A stretch of 64,000 nt of DNA from Leptobacterium flavescens (GCF_010671605.1 NZ_JAABOO010000002.1:744001-808000); one strand, 5' to 3'. Shown: positions 51,624 to 61,352, counted from the first letter of the stretch. Program-made: numbers and translations. The notes: generated from the sequence alone by a model not told the origin.

Positions 51624-52751
51624 TTAAGCAAGGCTGAAAGCTTTCTGATATATCTCTTCATAAACAGGAACTATATTCGCTATATCAAACTTTAAAGCCT
51701 CTTCTTTGGCATTCTTTTTAAATTTCTCCAGTCGTGTATCATCTTCAAGGATATGAATAGCGTTTGCCGCCATTTCCTCTACATCTCCCACATCGCTTAA
51801 AAATCCGCTTACTCCGTTCGTATTGATCTCAGGAATACCTCCGGTGTTACTGGATATTACCGGAACACTATTAATCATTGCTTCTAGAGCTGCCAGACCA
51901 AAGCTTTCTGTCTTAGACGGAAGAAGGAAGAGGTCTGAAAAACACAATATCCTGTCAATTTCATTACTGTTCCCTAAGAACAATACCTTGTTCTCTATTC
52001 CCAGAGTTCTGCACAATTGTTCTGCTTCCGTTCTTTCAGGGCCTTCTCCAACCATAATAAGTTTTGATGGCAGCTTCTGCTGCACCCTGTAAAAGATCTG
52101 AATAATATCGGGGATGCGTTTTACCTTCCTGAAGTTACTTATATGGGTAATGATACGCTCATCTTCATTTGCCATCATATCCCGCTGACAATCCGTAAAA
52201 TCCTGGCTGTATTTCCGTTTATCTATAAAATTGGGAACGACATGTATTTCCTTTCGGATATTAAAAAGTCTTAAGGTATCGTCCTTCAGGCTCTGTGAAA
52301 CCGAAGTAACCACATCGGAATTGTTAATACTAAAGGTAACTGCAGGTTTATAGAACGGATGGTTTCCTACCAGCGTTATATCGGTACCGTGCAGGGTTGT
52401 GACCATTGGAATGGATATCCCTTCTTCCTGCAACATTTTCTTCGCCATAAAACCTGCATAGGCATGAGGAATTGCATAGTGTACATGCAACAACTCTATC
52501 CCGTACAGCTTTACGGTATCTACCAGTTTACTCGACAGGGCGAGCTCATAAGGCTGATAGTGAAACAAAGGGTATTCGGGAACATGAACCTCATGAAAAT
52601 GTATATTCCCGCTTAAAAGGGCCAGTCGTACCGGTTGCCTGTAGGTAATAAAATGCACTTCATGCCCCCTGTTAGCAAGTGCTATTCCAAGTTCGGTAGC
52701 TACAACACCACTTCCTCCGAAGGTCGGGTAACAAACTATTGCAATTTTCAT
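51624..52751 (-). CDS. bshA: N-acetyl-alpha-D-glucosaminyl L-malate synthase BshA
   Basis: A 375-residue GT4 enzyme that joins L-malate to GlcNAc from UDP-GlcNAc, the first step of bacillithiol synthesis. The diagnostic N-terminus is MKIAIVCYPTFGGSGVVATE; then LHVHYAIPHAYAGFMAKKM, VTTLHGTDITLVG, and the donor site SKTESFGLAALEAMINSVPVISS (EX7E). The ATG at 52751 fits the family; a frame from 52793 adds 14 residues without counterpart. It lies between the GH3 gene and the PrcB-like gene. BshB and BshC are not in this window. Confidence 0.95.
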   Translation of the reverse strand: MKIAIVCYPTFGGSGVVATELGIALANRGHEVHFITYRQPVRLALLSGNIHFHEVHVPEYPLFHYQPYELALSSKLVDTVKLYGIELLHVHYAIPHAYAGFMAKKMLQEEGISIPMVTTLHGTDITLVGNHPFYKPAVTFSINNSDVVTSVSQSLKDDTLRLFNIRKEIHVVPNFIDKRKYSQDFTDCQRDMMANEDERIITHISNFRKVKRIPDIIQIFYRVQQKLPSKLIMVGEGPERTEAEQLCRTLGIENKVLFLGNSNEIDRILCFSDLFLLPSKTESFGLAALEAMINSVPVISSNTGGIPEINTNGVSGFLSDVGDVEEMAANAIHILEDDTRLEKFKKNAKEEALKFDIANIVPVYEEIYQKAFSLA

Positions 52752-52817
52752 CTGTTTATTTTTTTGTGCCTGAAAATGAGAAAGTCTTCTCATTCAGGAA
52801 TTCCTATAATATTTTCG

Positions 52818-55739
52818 TTACTCCAGGACAGCGTCATAAATAATCTGTTGAATGACGGTCCGGATATTTTCTGAAATCAGTTTTCTGTTCTGGGCGGTAG
52901 GATACGTCCTGTTGGAAAGGAAAACGTATACGATCTCCTTGTCCGGATCAGCCCAGGTATAGGTTCCTGTAAAACCACTATGCCCGAAGCTTGATTCTGC
53001 AACACAACCACAAGTCGGACCTACTTCTTCCAATTGAGGTTTGTCAAAACCAACTCCTCTTCTGTTATTAAATTTACAAAAATAACAGGTATTAAACTTA
53101 TCTATTGTCGAAGCTTTAAAATAACGCTTGCCTCCATAATAGCCTCCCTGAAGGTACATTTGCATAATTTTAGCCACATCATTCGCATTGCTGAAGAGGC
53201 CTGCATGACCTCCTACTCCTCCCTGCATGGCTGCTCCCATGTCGTGCACATAACCCTGTATCCTTTGATATCTGAAATAGGAATCATCTTCCGAAGGAAC
53301 GATCTTGTCCCTCGAAAATTTCTCCAAAGGGTTATAGGTCGTATTGTTCGTTCCAAGGGAAGCCAGGAAATTCTGTTGCACCAATTTATCCAAAGAAGTA
53401 TTCATTTCCCTTTCAATATACTCCTTCAGCAGGTAATAGGGTAAATCACTGTATCTGTATTCTTTACGCCTTATCAGGTCGCTTTCCATGATCCTGTTGA
53501 TGATGGTATCCTTAAAATCCTTTCTCAGATACAAGTTTCCTATAACCTTGATGGAATGAAAATTATCGGGACGCTTTCTGTAATATTCTGCAGAGGGTTG
53601 ATGCGTTACCGTATCGAGAGTCCTTAAATAGTAAGGGATCCAGGCTTTCAGGCGAGCGTAATGCGACAGCATCTCCCTCAGGGTAATATCTTCCTTATTC
53701 GTTCCTTTTGCTTCCGGCAGCATTTCCTTAAGCGGAGTTTCCATTGAAAGTCTCCCCTCTTCCTCCATTTTCATGATCATCGGTAAAGTTGCCAGGATCT
53801 TGGTCAGGGAAGCAACATCGTAAATACTGCTCTCTCCTATGTTTCTCCCGTTTTCGTAACCGGTTTTTCCGAAGTTTTTATTATAGATCACTTTTCCTTT
53901 TCTCGCTACCAGGATCTGAGCTCCGGGCATCATCAGCGAATCGATAGCCAACTGGGCCACCGAATCGATCTCCAGAAGTTTTTCCCCATTCATCTTAACA
54001 CTCTCCGGAATCCCGTATTGCAGACGATATAACCTATTGGTATTTAAACCCGTGTTTACTACTAATTCCTCATGTGCGGATACCGGTAAAGTTCCTTTGG
54101 CCTCTATGGCTCCGAAGATAAGCTGAGCCGATTTCTCCTGGGCTATATCACTGTTCTGATAACTGACTATAATACTTTCGATATTCTCGATAGACGGGAT
54201 ATCCAGTAGAGCGTAGGGCTTGACAAAGATATCCAGGATAACATTGTGATTCCGCGCTATTTCCTGCAGCCAGATCAGCTCTTTGTCCTTGAATTTATAG
54301 GATTTCCACGGATTGGCATTGGATCGGTGAAACCCGACCACTACCATATTGTAATTTCTCAGCTTGGCCAGGAGTTCGTTCAGTAAAGGTGCAGATACTT
54401 TATCAACCTTACCATACCGCTGCATCGCTTTTAAAAAAGTATCCCCGCTGTCATCCCCTAATTCCACATAGGCAATTTTTTTGGTGTTAAGGTTTTTGAC
54501 CGGCACCAGATTAAGCTTGTTCTTTGCCAGCGTCAGTGCATTTTCCATAACCTCTTCATGCAGCAGGTCGTCCTCGAGGGTATTCAGGTCTTCTACCAGG
54601 TTTTCCGTCTCTACCGGCTTGTAATTGTTCAGACCTACCTTGTATTTAGATTGAAGGATCTTCTTTACGGAGATAGCCAACCGCTCCTCAGTGATAACGC
54701 CCTTTTCATAAGCTTCCTTTATTTTACTTATCCCCTTCGGAATATTCTCCGATATAAGCAGAATATCGTTTCCTGCGAGAAAGGCGGCCAGGTCAATATC
54801 GCCCGGGCTTGTAAAATTGGAAGCTCCTTTCATATTCAGGGCATCCGTAAATACCAGGCCTTTGAAACCCAGGGTATCCTTAAGAAGACTGGTCACAATT
54901 CCTTCTGAAATAGATGAAGGATAACCGTCTCTCTGTTCCAGGCTCGGAACATTAAGATGAGCGATCATTACGCTCTCCAGATTTTCTTTTATCAGTTTCC
55001 TGTACGGATATAGTTCTATACTATCTATACGCTCCCTGCTAAAGGATATGGTAGGTAATGTTTTATGAGAATCCGTATCGGTATCTCCGTGTCCCGGGAA
55101 ATGCTTTCCACAAGTAAGGGCTCCGGCACTTTGCATTCCTTTCATAAAAGCAAGTGCCTTTTGGGTTACATTCTCCTTATCTTCTCCGAAAGACCGGTTT
55201 CCGATAATCGGGTTGTTAGGATTGGTATTGATATCTATATCGGGAGCAAAATTTATATGAACTCCCAGGCGTCTGGCATGTTTTCCTATCTGTCTACCCA
55301 CCCTTTCTATCAGGGCATTGTCTTTTACCGCACCCAGCGTCATATTCCAGGGAAAAGCATAGGTGGAATCCAGGCGCATTGCCAGTCCCCATTCGGCATC
55401 CATAGCGACCATCAAAGGTATTTTGGACAGTTCCTGGTATTCATTGGTTAGTCTGGCCTGACGGACCGGGCCTCCTTTAGAGAAGATCACACCTCCAATA
55501 TGGTGCTCCCTGATCAGTTCTTTAACCCTGTCTGTATGTCTTTTTTCTTTAGATGAGAAAACATCCACCATAAACAATTGCCCCACTCTTTCCTCCAAAG
55601 ACATGGAGTTATAGATACTGTCTACCCATTTTTGTTGTTCCAGTGAATCTTTGGTGATAAGCGGATGGTCCTGCCTGGCCAAAACTGCCGTAATAAAAAG
55701 TGTATGGATCAGGAATAAATATTTTCTCATAGGATACAT
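52818..55739 (-). CDS. GH3 beta-N-acetylhexosaminidase fused to a serine beta-lactamase-like domain
   Basis: A 973-residue exported protein. A GH3 domain of the NagZ type (about 35-400) has the His/Asp dyad loop KHFPGHGDTDTDSH (212-225) and the nucleophile Asp in GLVFTDALNMKGA; a GH3 C-terminal domain follows (about 410-580). A class C beta-lactamase/PBP domain (about 600-973) has SLTK near residue 645, YSD in EYRYSDLPYYLL and HSG in SSFGHSGFTGT. The fusion is typical of Bacteroidota and probably acts in peptidoglycan recycling. The second Met (55730) gives a cleaner signal peptide. A TATCTTTT box lies at 55757-55764. Confidence 0.93.
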   Translation of the reverse strand: MYPMRKYLFLIHTLFITAVLARQDHPLITKDSLEQQKWVDSIYNSMSLEERVGQLFMVDVFSSKEKRHTDRVKELIREHHIGGVIFSKGGPVRQARLTNEYQELSKIPLMVAMDAEWGLAMRLDSTYAFPWNMTLGAVKDNALIERVGRQIGKHARRLGVHINFAPDIDINTNPNNPIIGNRSFGEDKENVTQKALAFMKGMQSAGALTCGKHFPGHGDTDTDSHKTLPTISFSRERIDSIELYPYRKLIKENLESVMIAHLNVPSLEQRDGYPSSISEGIVTSLLKDTLGFKGLVFTDALNMKGASNFTSPGDIDLAAFLAGNDILLISENIPKGISKIKEAYEKGVITEERLAISVKKILQSKYKVGLNNYKPVETENLVEDLNTLEDDLLHEEVMENALTLAKNKLNLVPVKNLNTKKIAYVELGDDSGDTFLKAMQRYGKVDKVSAPLLNELLAKLRNYNMVVVGFHRSNANPWKSYKFKDKELIWLQEIARNHNVILDIFVKPYALLDIPSIENIESIIVSYQNSDIAQEKSAQLIFGAIEAKGTLPVSAHEELVVNTGLNTNRLYRLQYGIPESVKMNGEKLLEIDSVAQLAIDSLMMPGAQILVARKGKVIYNKNFGKTGYENGRNIGESSIYDVASLTKILATLPMIMKMEEEGRLSMETPLKEMLPEAKGTNKEDITLREMLSHYARLKAWIPYYLRTLDTVTHQPSAEYYRKRPDNFHSIKVIGNLYLRKDFKDTIINRIMESDLIRRKEYRYSDLPYYLLKEYIEREMNTSLDKLVQQNFLASLGTNNTTYNPLEKFSRDKIVPSEDDSYFRYQRIQGYVHDMGAAMQGGVGGHAGLFSNANDVAKIMQMYLQGGYYGGKRYFKASTIDKFNTCYFCKFNNRRGVGFDKPQLEEVGPTCGCVAESSFGHSGFTGTYTWADPDKEIVYVFLSNRTYPTAQNRKLISENIRTVIQQIIYDAVLE

Positions 55740-55842
55740 TCTGCTAAAATGATGCCAAAAGATACGATCGGGATCAGGTTTATAAAAGCCTCAACGCCTG
55801 ATTCTTTCAACAATTTGAACTTAATAACTTTTGGGCGGGGCA

Positions 55843-56328
55843 TTAGTTTAGAAAGCGGGAATGCCAGCTATCTTTAGCAGGAACTTCCCAGAATTGAAGA
55901 TATTCTCCTTTATTAGCTACAAGATTATTAAACACTATAGTGTCTTTGGAAACTGCTCTGTCTTTGGCCATCTTCTTAAAATCGGTCAGGCTCTTGTAAG
56001 CCACATATTCTCCCTGTTTATAAGAAACATTCATTTTGTCCAGCAAGTCAACATTGTATTCCTTTTCCAATTGCTGAATAAAATGAACGGAAGCATCGAT
56101 AGAACATCCGGTAGCCGAATTAATTCCCTGATCTAATGCAATTATAATAAAGCGATTGTATTTTATCTCATAGGAAGCCCGCAGATCTGCTCCATGAGCA
56201 GTCCAATTCTCAAGGAATGTATCGAGCTTAAGCCTGATCTCTGATATTTCTCCATCCGAAAACCCTCTGTTCGCCTGATAAATCCATATACAGGAAGTTT
56301 CCGGAAGCTTTTCAAAATCTACTAACAT
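55843..56328 (-). CDS. Conserved Bacteroidota protein of unknown function
   Basis: A 161-residue cytoplasmic protein without signal or membrane segment. It begins IWIYQANRGFSDGEISEIRLKLDTFLENWTAHG (residues 14-46) and has a single Cys in GINSATGCSIDASVHFIQQLEKEY. Homologues in flavobacteria are sometimes labelled 'ABC transporter ATPase', but no Walker motif is present, so that name is unsupported. It is the last gene after the redox cluster and may share its transcript, though a terminator-like hairpin lies between. Confidence 0.8.
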   Translation of the reverse strand: MLVDFEKLPETSCIWIYQANRGFSDGEISEIRLKLDTFLENWTAHGADLRASYEIKYNRFIIIALDQGINSATGCSIDASVHFIQQLEKEYNVDLLDKMNVSYKQGEYVAYKSLTDFKKMAKDRAVSKDTIVFNNLVANKGEYLQFWEVPAKDSWHSRFLN

Positions 56329-56421
56329 ATTAGCTTTTTAAACAAAATTAAGATATCGGTATAAATAAAAGAATCGGGAGATTCTTATAAAAAAGTTAAA
56401 ATAAGAAAGCAGAAAAAGATG

Positions 56422-56444
56422 CTATCCGTATTTCTACGGGATAG
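56422..56444 (-). terminator. Terminator after the CCG-domain gene
   Basis: On the minus strand CTATCCCGTA and TACGGATAG pair with one bulged base around loop GAAA, followed by CATCTTTTTC. It lies 5 nt after the stop codon and probably ends most transcripts of the redox operon. Confidence 0.6.
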
Positions 56445-56449
56445 AACCT

Positions 56450-57241
56450 CTACAGGTCGTTTGCATTGGCAATAAGCTCTGCAATATCCATCACCTCTAC
56501 TTCGGCTTCTTTTTCCTTACTTTTTATTCCGTCAGTCATCATTGTATTACAGAACGGGCACCCGGCAGCTATGATCTGCGGTTGTGTTTCCAAAGCCTGT
56601 TCCGTACGTTCAACATTTACATCTTTATCTCCCTTTTCGGGCTCTTTAAACATCTGTGCTCCTCCGGCACCGCAGCAGAAACCGTTTTTCCTGCACTTTT
56701 TCATCTCTACCAGCTCCGCATCCAGTTTTCGGATAAGTTCCCGGGGGGCTTCATATACATTATTAGCCCTACCCAGATAGCAAGGATCGTGAAAAGTGAT
56801 CCTCTTCCCTTTAAACTGTCCGCCTTCAATACTCAGTTTCCCTTCATCCAACAGGGATTTCAGGAATTGAGTATGGTGTACCACTTCGTAAGAACCACCC
56901 AGAGAAGGGTATTCATTTTTAATGGTATTAAAGCAATGCGGGCAGGCGGTAACTATTTTTTTTATTTCATAAGCATTGAGTACCTCAATATTGGACATCG
57001 CCTGCATCTGGAACAAGAATTCATTTCCGGAGCGTTTGGCGGGATCTCCCGTACAACTTTCTTCAGTTCCCAGTACGGCAAACTCAACTCCCACTTTGTT
57101 CAGGATCCTGACAAAGGCCTTGGTGATCTTTTTTGCTCTGTCGTCAAAACTCCCTGCACATCCTACCCAAAACAGAACTTCGGGTTGTTTACCCTCGGCC
57201 ATCAACTCGGCCATGGTTGGTACTCTTAAAGCTTCACTCAT
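56450..57241 (-). CDS. CCG-domain iron-sulfur protein (HdrB/GlpC/LutA-like)
   Basis: A 263-residue cytoplasmic protein with two cysteine-rich CCG-type domains: LFWVGCAGSFDDRAKK early, CPHCFNTIKNEYPSLGG in the middle, and KNGFCCGAGGAQMF plus AAGCPFCNTMMTDG late. These motifs bind a non-cubane Fe-S cluster in heterodisulfide-reductase subunit B relatives. It should work with the membrane Fe-S protein encoded at 57720, only a small HAD gene lying between them. The electron donor and acceptor are unknown. Confidence 0.9.
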   Translation of the reverse strand: MSEALRVPTMAELMAEGKQPEVLFWVGCAGSFDDRAKKITKAFVRILNKVGVEFAVLGTEESCTGDPAKRSGNEFLFQMQAMSNIEVLNAYEIKKIVTACPHCFNTIKNEYPSLGGSYEVVHHTQFLKSLLDEGKLSIEGGQFKGKRITFHDPCYLGRANNVYEAPRELIRKLDAELVEMKKCRKNGFCCGAGGAQMFKEPEKGDKDVNVERTEQALETQPQIIAAGCPFCNTMMTDGIKSKEKEAEVEVMDIAELIANANDL

Positions 57242-57256
57242 TTTCTAAACTATATT

Positions 57257-57703
57257 TTAATCGTGCTTTCCGTCATCAAATACCTGGATTGTCACTTCTT
57301 TTTCCACAAGGTCGGTAAATTTCCCATTGTATCTTGTAGCCTTTACCAGGTGATTATCGATCCAGTGATAATTTCCACCACGAGGTTTTCCCATTAACAA
57401 ACTGTGATATTTAAATCCGTGTTTTTTCAACCAGCCTTCGGTCACTACTCGGTGATCTTCGGTTCTGGAAGTAAAAAAACAGATCATATGCCCTTCGTCA
57501 TACCATTTGTTAAGGGTAATCAGGGCATCCGGATAGACTTCGGCGGTAGCCATCCTTTCGGGTTCTTCATTCGGGATATCATCGCAAATTGTCCCGTCTA
57601 TATCGATCAGGTAATTCTTGATCCCCTCCGGCAATACCGGACTCACATGTTCTCCATCTTCAACTTTCTGATGGAGGAACTTCTCTACTTCTTCTTTGTT
57701 CAT
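57257..57703 (-). CDS. Small HAD-like phosphatase
   Basis: A 148-residue protein with HAD motif I in NYLIDIDGTICDDIPNEEPER (residues 30-50), motif II in CFFTSRTEDHR, and the Lys-containing LLMGKPRGGNYHWIDNH. It lacks a cap domain. Bacteroidota homologues are sometimes called phosphoheptose isomerase, which the motifs do not support. It is embedded between the two Fe-S genes (15 and 16 bp gaps) and is co-transcribed; a functional link to them is not evident. Confidence 0.83.
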   Translation of the reverse strand: MNKEEVEKFLHQKVEDGEHVSPVLPEGIKNYLIDIDGTICDDIPNEEPERMATAEVYPDALITLNKWYDEGHMICFFTSRTEDHRVVTEGWLKKHGFKYHSLLMGKPRGGNYHWIDNHLVKATRYNGKFTDLVEKEVTIQVFDDGKHD

Positions 57704-57719
57704 TTTTCTGTTATTTAAG

Positions 57720-59048
57720 TTATGCTTCGTTTTGCCAGTTTAATCGATCCATTTGATTATAAGGCCATGGAGCTCCATTGTTTTCAATATTGCTCATCAT
57801 ATTATTCAGTTCGGCCGGAGCGGCGGATTGCTCCATCACTAAATAACGTCTCATGTCCAGGATAATCGAAAGCGGATCTATACTTACAGGACAGGCTTCC
57901 GTACATGCGTTACAGGAAGTACATGCCCATAATTCTTCTCTTTTTATATAATCGTCCAACAGCTGTTTTCCGTCTTCTACGAATTCTCCGTTATTGGCAT
58001 CTATATTCTTTCCAACTTCTTCCAGTCTGTCACGGGTATCCATCATCACTTTTCTCGGAGAAAGCTCTTTTCCTGTCTGGTTAGCCGGACAAACGCTGGT
58101 ACAGCGCCCGCACTCCGTACAGGTATAGGCATTTAATAACTGTACCCAGTTCAGATCGTGTACATCCGATGCCCCGAACTTCTCCGGAGCCTCCTCTGCA
58201 TTTTCTTCCGGTGCGGCAAAAGGGTCTGCATTAGGGTCCAGCATCAGCTTTACTTCGTTGGTTACCGATTCCAGGTTATTAAACTCTCCTTTAGGTTTCA
58301 GGTTCCCGTAAAAGGTATTCGGGAAGGCCAAAAGAATATGAAGGTGCTTGGAATAATAAAGGTAGTTCAGGAACACCAGAATACCTATAATATGTAACCA
58401 CCAGGCCGTTCTTTCTACAATAATGAGCGTTCCTTCGGACAGACCGTCAAATAATGGTAGTAAAAACTGACTGACCGGGAATGCCCCTGCTTTCGTATAA
58501 TGTTCAGCCCCCAGGATCTGTAACTGATGATCGGCGCCATTCATGGTAAGGAAAAGCAGCATCAACACCATTTCGAAGTAAAGGATAAAATTCCCGTCCT
58601 TCTCAGGCCAGCCTTTCATTTCTGGTTTGATAAAACGTTGTAACCTTATTATATTCCTTCGGATCCAGAAAACGATCACCGCAACCAATACCAATAATGC
58701 CAATACTTCAAACGAAGCGATCAGCACATTGTACATCGTTCCGAAATCGGCAAATACACGGTGGGTTCCGAAGAGCCCGTCCATGATTATTTCAAGGACC
58801 TCAATATTTATAATTATAAAACCGAGATAAACTATGATGTGAAGTAAGCCTGCTACGGGTCTGACCACCATTTTTTGCTGCCCCAAGGCGATCATGATCA
58901 TGTTCCTCCATCTCTGAGCCTTATTATCTGATACGTCAACATCCTTTCCTAATTTGATGTTACGCATCATTTTCTTTACGTTCATTGCAAAAAAACCGAT
59001 CCCGGCAACCAGGATAATTGCAAAAATGAAACTAGCCAGATAATTCAT
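57720..59048 (-). CDS. Membrane iron-sulfur oxidoreductase (HdrC/HdrE-like fusion)
   Basis: A 442-residue membrane protein: four to six helices in the first 250 residues (FIFAIILVAGIGFFAMNV; LLHIIVYLGFIIINIEVLEII; VLALLVLVAVIVFWI; LHIIGILVFLNYLYY), with His residues that could bind heme as in NarI-like subunits. A cytoplasmic ferredoxin domain follows with two [4Fe-4S] motifs, CTECGRCTSVCPANQTGKEL (from about residue 313) and CTSCNACTEACPVS (from about 377). With the CCG-domain protein it should form a membrane electron-transfer complex exchanging electrons between quinol and a thiol or flavin partner. Confidence 0.9.
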   Translation of the reverse strand: MNYLASFIFAIILVAGIGFFAMNVKKMMRNIKLGKDVDVSDNKAQRWRNMIMIALGQQKMVVRPVAGLLHIIVYLGFIIINIEVLEIIMDGLFGTHRVFADFGTMYNVLIASFEVLALLVLVAVIVFWIRRNIIRLQRFIKPEMKGWPEKDGNFILYFEMVLMLLFLTMNGADHQLQILGAEHYTKAGAFPVSQFLLPLFDGLSEGTLIIVERTAWWLHIIGILVFLNYLYYSKHLHILLAFPNTFYGNLKPKGEFNNLESVTNEVKLMLDPNADPFAAPEENAEEAPEKFGASDVHDLNWVQLLNAYTCTECGRCTSVCPANQTGKELSPRKVMMDTRDRLEEVGKNIDANNGEFVEDGKQLLDDYIKREELWACTSCNACTEACPVSIDPLSIILDMRRYLVMEQSAAPAELNNMMSNIENNGAPWPYNQMDRLNWQNEA

Positions 59049-59051
59049 AGT

Positions 59052-60008
59052 TTAGTTATTTTCAGTTTCTTCTTTCGAAGGTTCATACTGTTTCGGGCGT
59101 TTTCCAAAAAGTGAAAAATGCACGTATCGTTTAGGATTGAGCTTCATATCTTCCAGTAATTCTTCCAATTGCTTGGAAGCCCCGGAAAGGTTATCGTATA
59201 ATTCCTCGTCTTTTAATAGTTTCCCTATAGAGCCTTCTCCATTGTCTATCTTCTTAAGTACACTGTTAATATTACTCACTGTGGACTGCAGGTCCTTAAC
59301 CGCTGTTCCTATATTAGCTTCTGCCAATGAATCGGATACTTTAGACAAATTGGTTGTTATATTCTCAACATTGCCCAGGGTAGTATTTAGCTTTTCATCA
59401 TTGTTCTTTATCAGCTCATTAATAGACTCCGATGCCTTCTTAAAATTGGCAATGGTCTCATTAAGGCCGGCAAGGCTACTCTTGATATCGCTTTTCGCCT
59501 GATTGTCCAGCAAGCCATTAACATTTACCAGTAAAGAATCTCCGCTTACCAGCATCTGCCCTAATTGCTCCTGTAAAGGAGTTAGCTTCTGAGTAACCAG
59601 TTCGGTAATTCCGGGTTTTATATTTCCGCTAAGGGTATCCCCCGACATAGCCGGTGCACTTCCGTCAAAGACAGGAATGATCTGTATACTCTTTCCACCT
59701 ATGATACCGGTATCAAAAAGTTCGGCCACGCTGTGTTTTGAAAACTCAAAATCGCCATCAATGGCAAGTGTTACCAGTAATTTTCCCGATTTATCCAGAA
59801 AACGAATGTCTTTGGTCTTTCCGATAGGGAAACCATTTACCATTACCGGAGTAGCAGTTGCCAATCCGCCTACATGATCATAAACCACATAGAATGTACG
59901 ATATCTTGTAAAAACTGAGTTGGATTTCAGATAGCTGAACAATAGAATACCAAGTAAGATGCCTCCAAGTACTATTATTGCTGTTTTGAGTTCTCTCGAT
60001 AATTTCAA
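59052..60008 (-). CDS. MlaD-family MCE-domain protein (TTG start)
   Basis: A 318-residue protein with one N-terminal helix (AIIVLGGILLGILLFSYL), a single MCE domain (about 36-115: YVVYDHVGGLATATPVMVNGFPIGKTKDI) and a long helical region (about 140-300) rich in N-x-x-L heptads, then a charged tail. MCE proteins form hexameric rings that carry phospholipids between membranes. The start must be TTG at 60008: the only codon between it and an in-frame TAA is CAT. It precedes the Fe-S gene by 3 bp and follows the amidase gene by 57 bp. Confidence 0.9.
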   Translation of the reverse strand: MKLSRELKTAIIVLGGILLGILLFSYLKSNSVFTRYRTFYVVYDHVGGLATATPVMVNGFPIGKTKDIRFLDKSGKLLVTLAIDGDFEFSKHSVAELFDTGIIGGKSIQIIPVFDGSAPAMSGDTLSGNIKPGITELVTQKLTPLQEQLGQMLVSGDSLLVNVNGLLDNQAKSDIKSSLAGLNETIANFKKASESINELIKNNDEKLNTTLGNVENITTNLSKVSDSLAEANIGTAVKDLQSTVSNINSVLKKIDNGEGSIGKLLKDEELYDNLSGASKQLEELLEDMKLNPKRYVHFSLFGKRPKQYEPSKEETENN

Positions 60009-60065
60009 ATGTTACCTTTTTTTTGGTTCTGAACAAAATTAGAAATAATTTTCTTAAGTAAGTCT

Positions 60066-61262
60066 CTAATTGGACGTAGATTTTACAGCCTCTCTTACAC
60101 TTATTTTTTGTCCATTTTTATAGGCAACAATAAAAGCCGAAGGGTATCCTTTTTCCCGGGCTTCTTTTTGAAACTTCTTTACTTCCTCAAAGGAAGGAGA
60201 TTCTCCGTAAAAATAACGGTATACTCCATCTGATTCTTCCGCAATAACAGGATCCAGACCTTTAAAATTATAGGGTTTGGCCTCAAGCAGAACCGATCCT
60301 GCCGCAATTTGCACCCGGAACACCACATCCTTCTTCTCTTCCTTCTTTACAGCTGTTTCAGTCTTATTTTCTTTACTAGTCTCTGTTCCGGTTCCATTGG
60401 TCCCTTCAGTAACTTCCGGGGTCTCCGCAATACTATCAAGCTGGGTCTCAAATGAAAAATCATCTCCGACATTTTCCAACAGGGTCTCTCTGTAATCCAC
60501 AATGGCATTGGCTATCCCCTTGGATATTTCGCTCTGTCCCTTAGAGGATTGAAGGTATCTCCTTTCGGCATCATTAGTTATAAAACCGGTCTCTACAAGT
60601 ACACTTGGCATAAAAGTCTGGTGTAATACAATGAATCCCGCCTGCTTTACTCCTCTGCTCTTTCTTTTGAGTTTATTTTCAAAATTCTGCTGGATCCTGG
60701 CAGCCAGTTGCACACTCTGAAGCAGGAATTCTTCCTGGGTAATGGTCAATCCTATAACCGATTCCGGAGAATCCAGGTTATAATCGGCATAATTGGTCTC
60801 ATAGTCCTCTTCAAAATAAATGGATTCGTTCTCCGATTTGGCTACCTCAAAATTCTGCTCATTGGCATGAAGCCCGAGAACATAGGTCTCACTGCCATAT
60901 GCCTGAGAACTATGGGCATTACAATGAATGGAAACAAAAAGATCTGCACCGGCTTCATTGGCTATCTTCCCGCGTACATAGAGGTCTACGAAGGTGTCGT
61001 CCTTTCTGGTATAGACAACATTTATATCTTCATTCTTTTCCAGCTCCTTCCCTACGAGAAGTACGATATTAAGAGCAATATCTTTTTCAAAATACCGCTT
61101 TTTACCTTGTTTGGCTACTTTACCGGGATCTTTACCCCCGTGTCCCGCATCTAAAACAACAGTAAACTTTTTCTTTTTGGTTTGATTTTTGAGCGAATTG
61201 AAAGAAGTCAGCAAACCAAAAATTATGATCAGGATTGATATTGTACAAAAAAGTCTTTTCAT
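60066..61262 (-). CDS. N-acetylmuramoyl-L-alanine amidase with SPOR-like domain
   Basis: A 398-residue exported Amidase_3 enzyme that cleaves the amide between MurNAc and L-Ala in peptidoglycan. After a signal or anchor segment (about 5-20) come the zinc-site motifs VVLDAGHGGKDPG (about 35-47), FEKDIALNIV, VSIHCNAH (about 108-115) and VLVETGFITND with the catalytic Glu. A Glu/Thr-rich linker (about 280-315) leads to a SPOR-like C-terminal domain (FRVQIAAGSVLLEAKPYNF...), which usually targets septal glycan. First gene of the minus-strand cluster, divergent from lptD. Confidence 0.92.
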   Translation of the reverse strand: MKRLFCTISILIIIFGLLTSFNSLKNQTKKKKFTVVLDAGHGGKDPGKVAKQGKKRYFEKDIALNIVLLVGKELEKNEDINVVYTRKDDTFVDLYVRGKIANEAGADLFVSIHCNAHSSQAYGSETYVLGLHANEQNFEVAKSENESIYFEEDYETNYADYNLDSPESVIGLTITQEEFLLQSVQLAARIQQNFENKLKRKSRGVKQAGFIVLHQTFMPSVLVETGFITNDAERRYLQSSKGQSEISKGIANAIVDYRETLLENVGDDFSFETQLDSIAETPEVTEGTNGTGTETSKENKTETAVKKEEKKDVVFRVQIAAGSVLLEAKPYNFKGLDPVIAEESDGVYRYFYGESPSFEEVKKFQKEAREKGYPSAFIVAYKNGQKISVREAVKSTSN

Positions 61263-61344
61263 GTTGTAATAATAACGTATGTATTTAGTTATTTATTTGG
61301 TTAAAATATTTGTAAACTCTTGCAAACAGACGAAAAAATATACG

Positions 61345-61352
61345 TAAGTTTG
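61345..61352 (+). promoter_or_regulatory. -7 box TAAGTTTG of lptD
   Basis: An exact TAnnTTTG match 12 nt before the TTG start at 61365. The predicted leader is very short (about 6-8 nt). Confidence 0.5.

Noticed and set aside
55843-56328. ABC transporter ATPase annotation
   Set aside because: No Walker A, signature or Walker B motif is present in the 161 residues.
56582-57229. A 215-codon plus-strand frame opposite the CCG-domain gene
   Set aside because: It lies wholly antisense to a gene with clear Fe-S motifs, has no family resemblance and no promoter box; it is a shadow frame.
57257-57703. Phosphoheptose isomerase annotation for the small HAD gene
   Set aside because: The sequence has HAD motif I and no SIS-domain features of GmhA.
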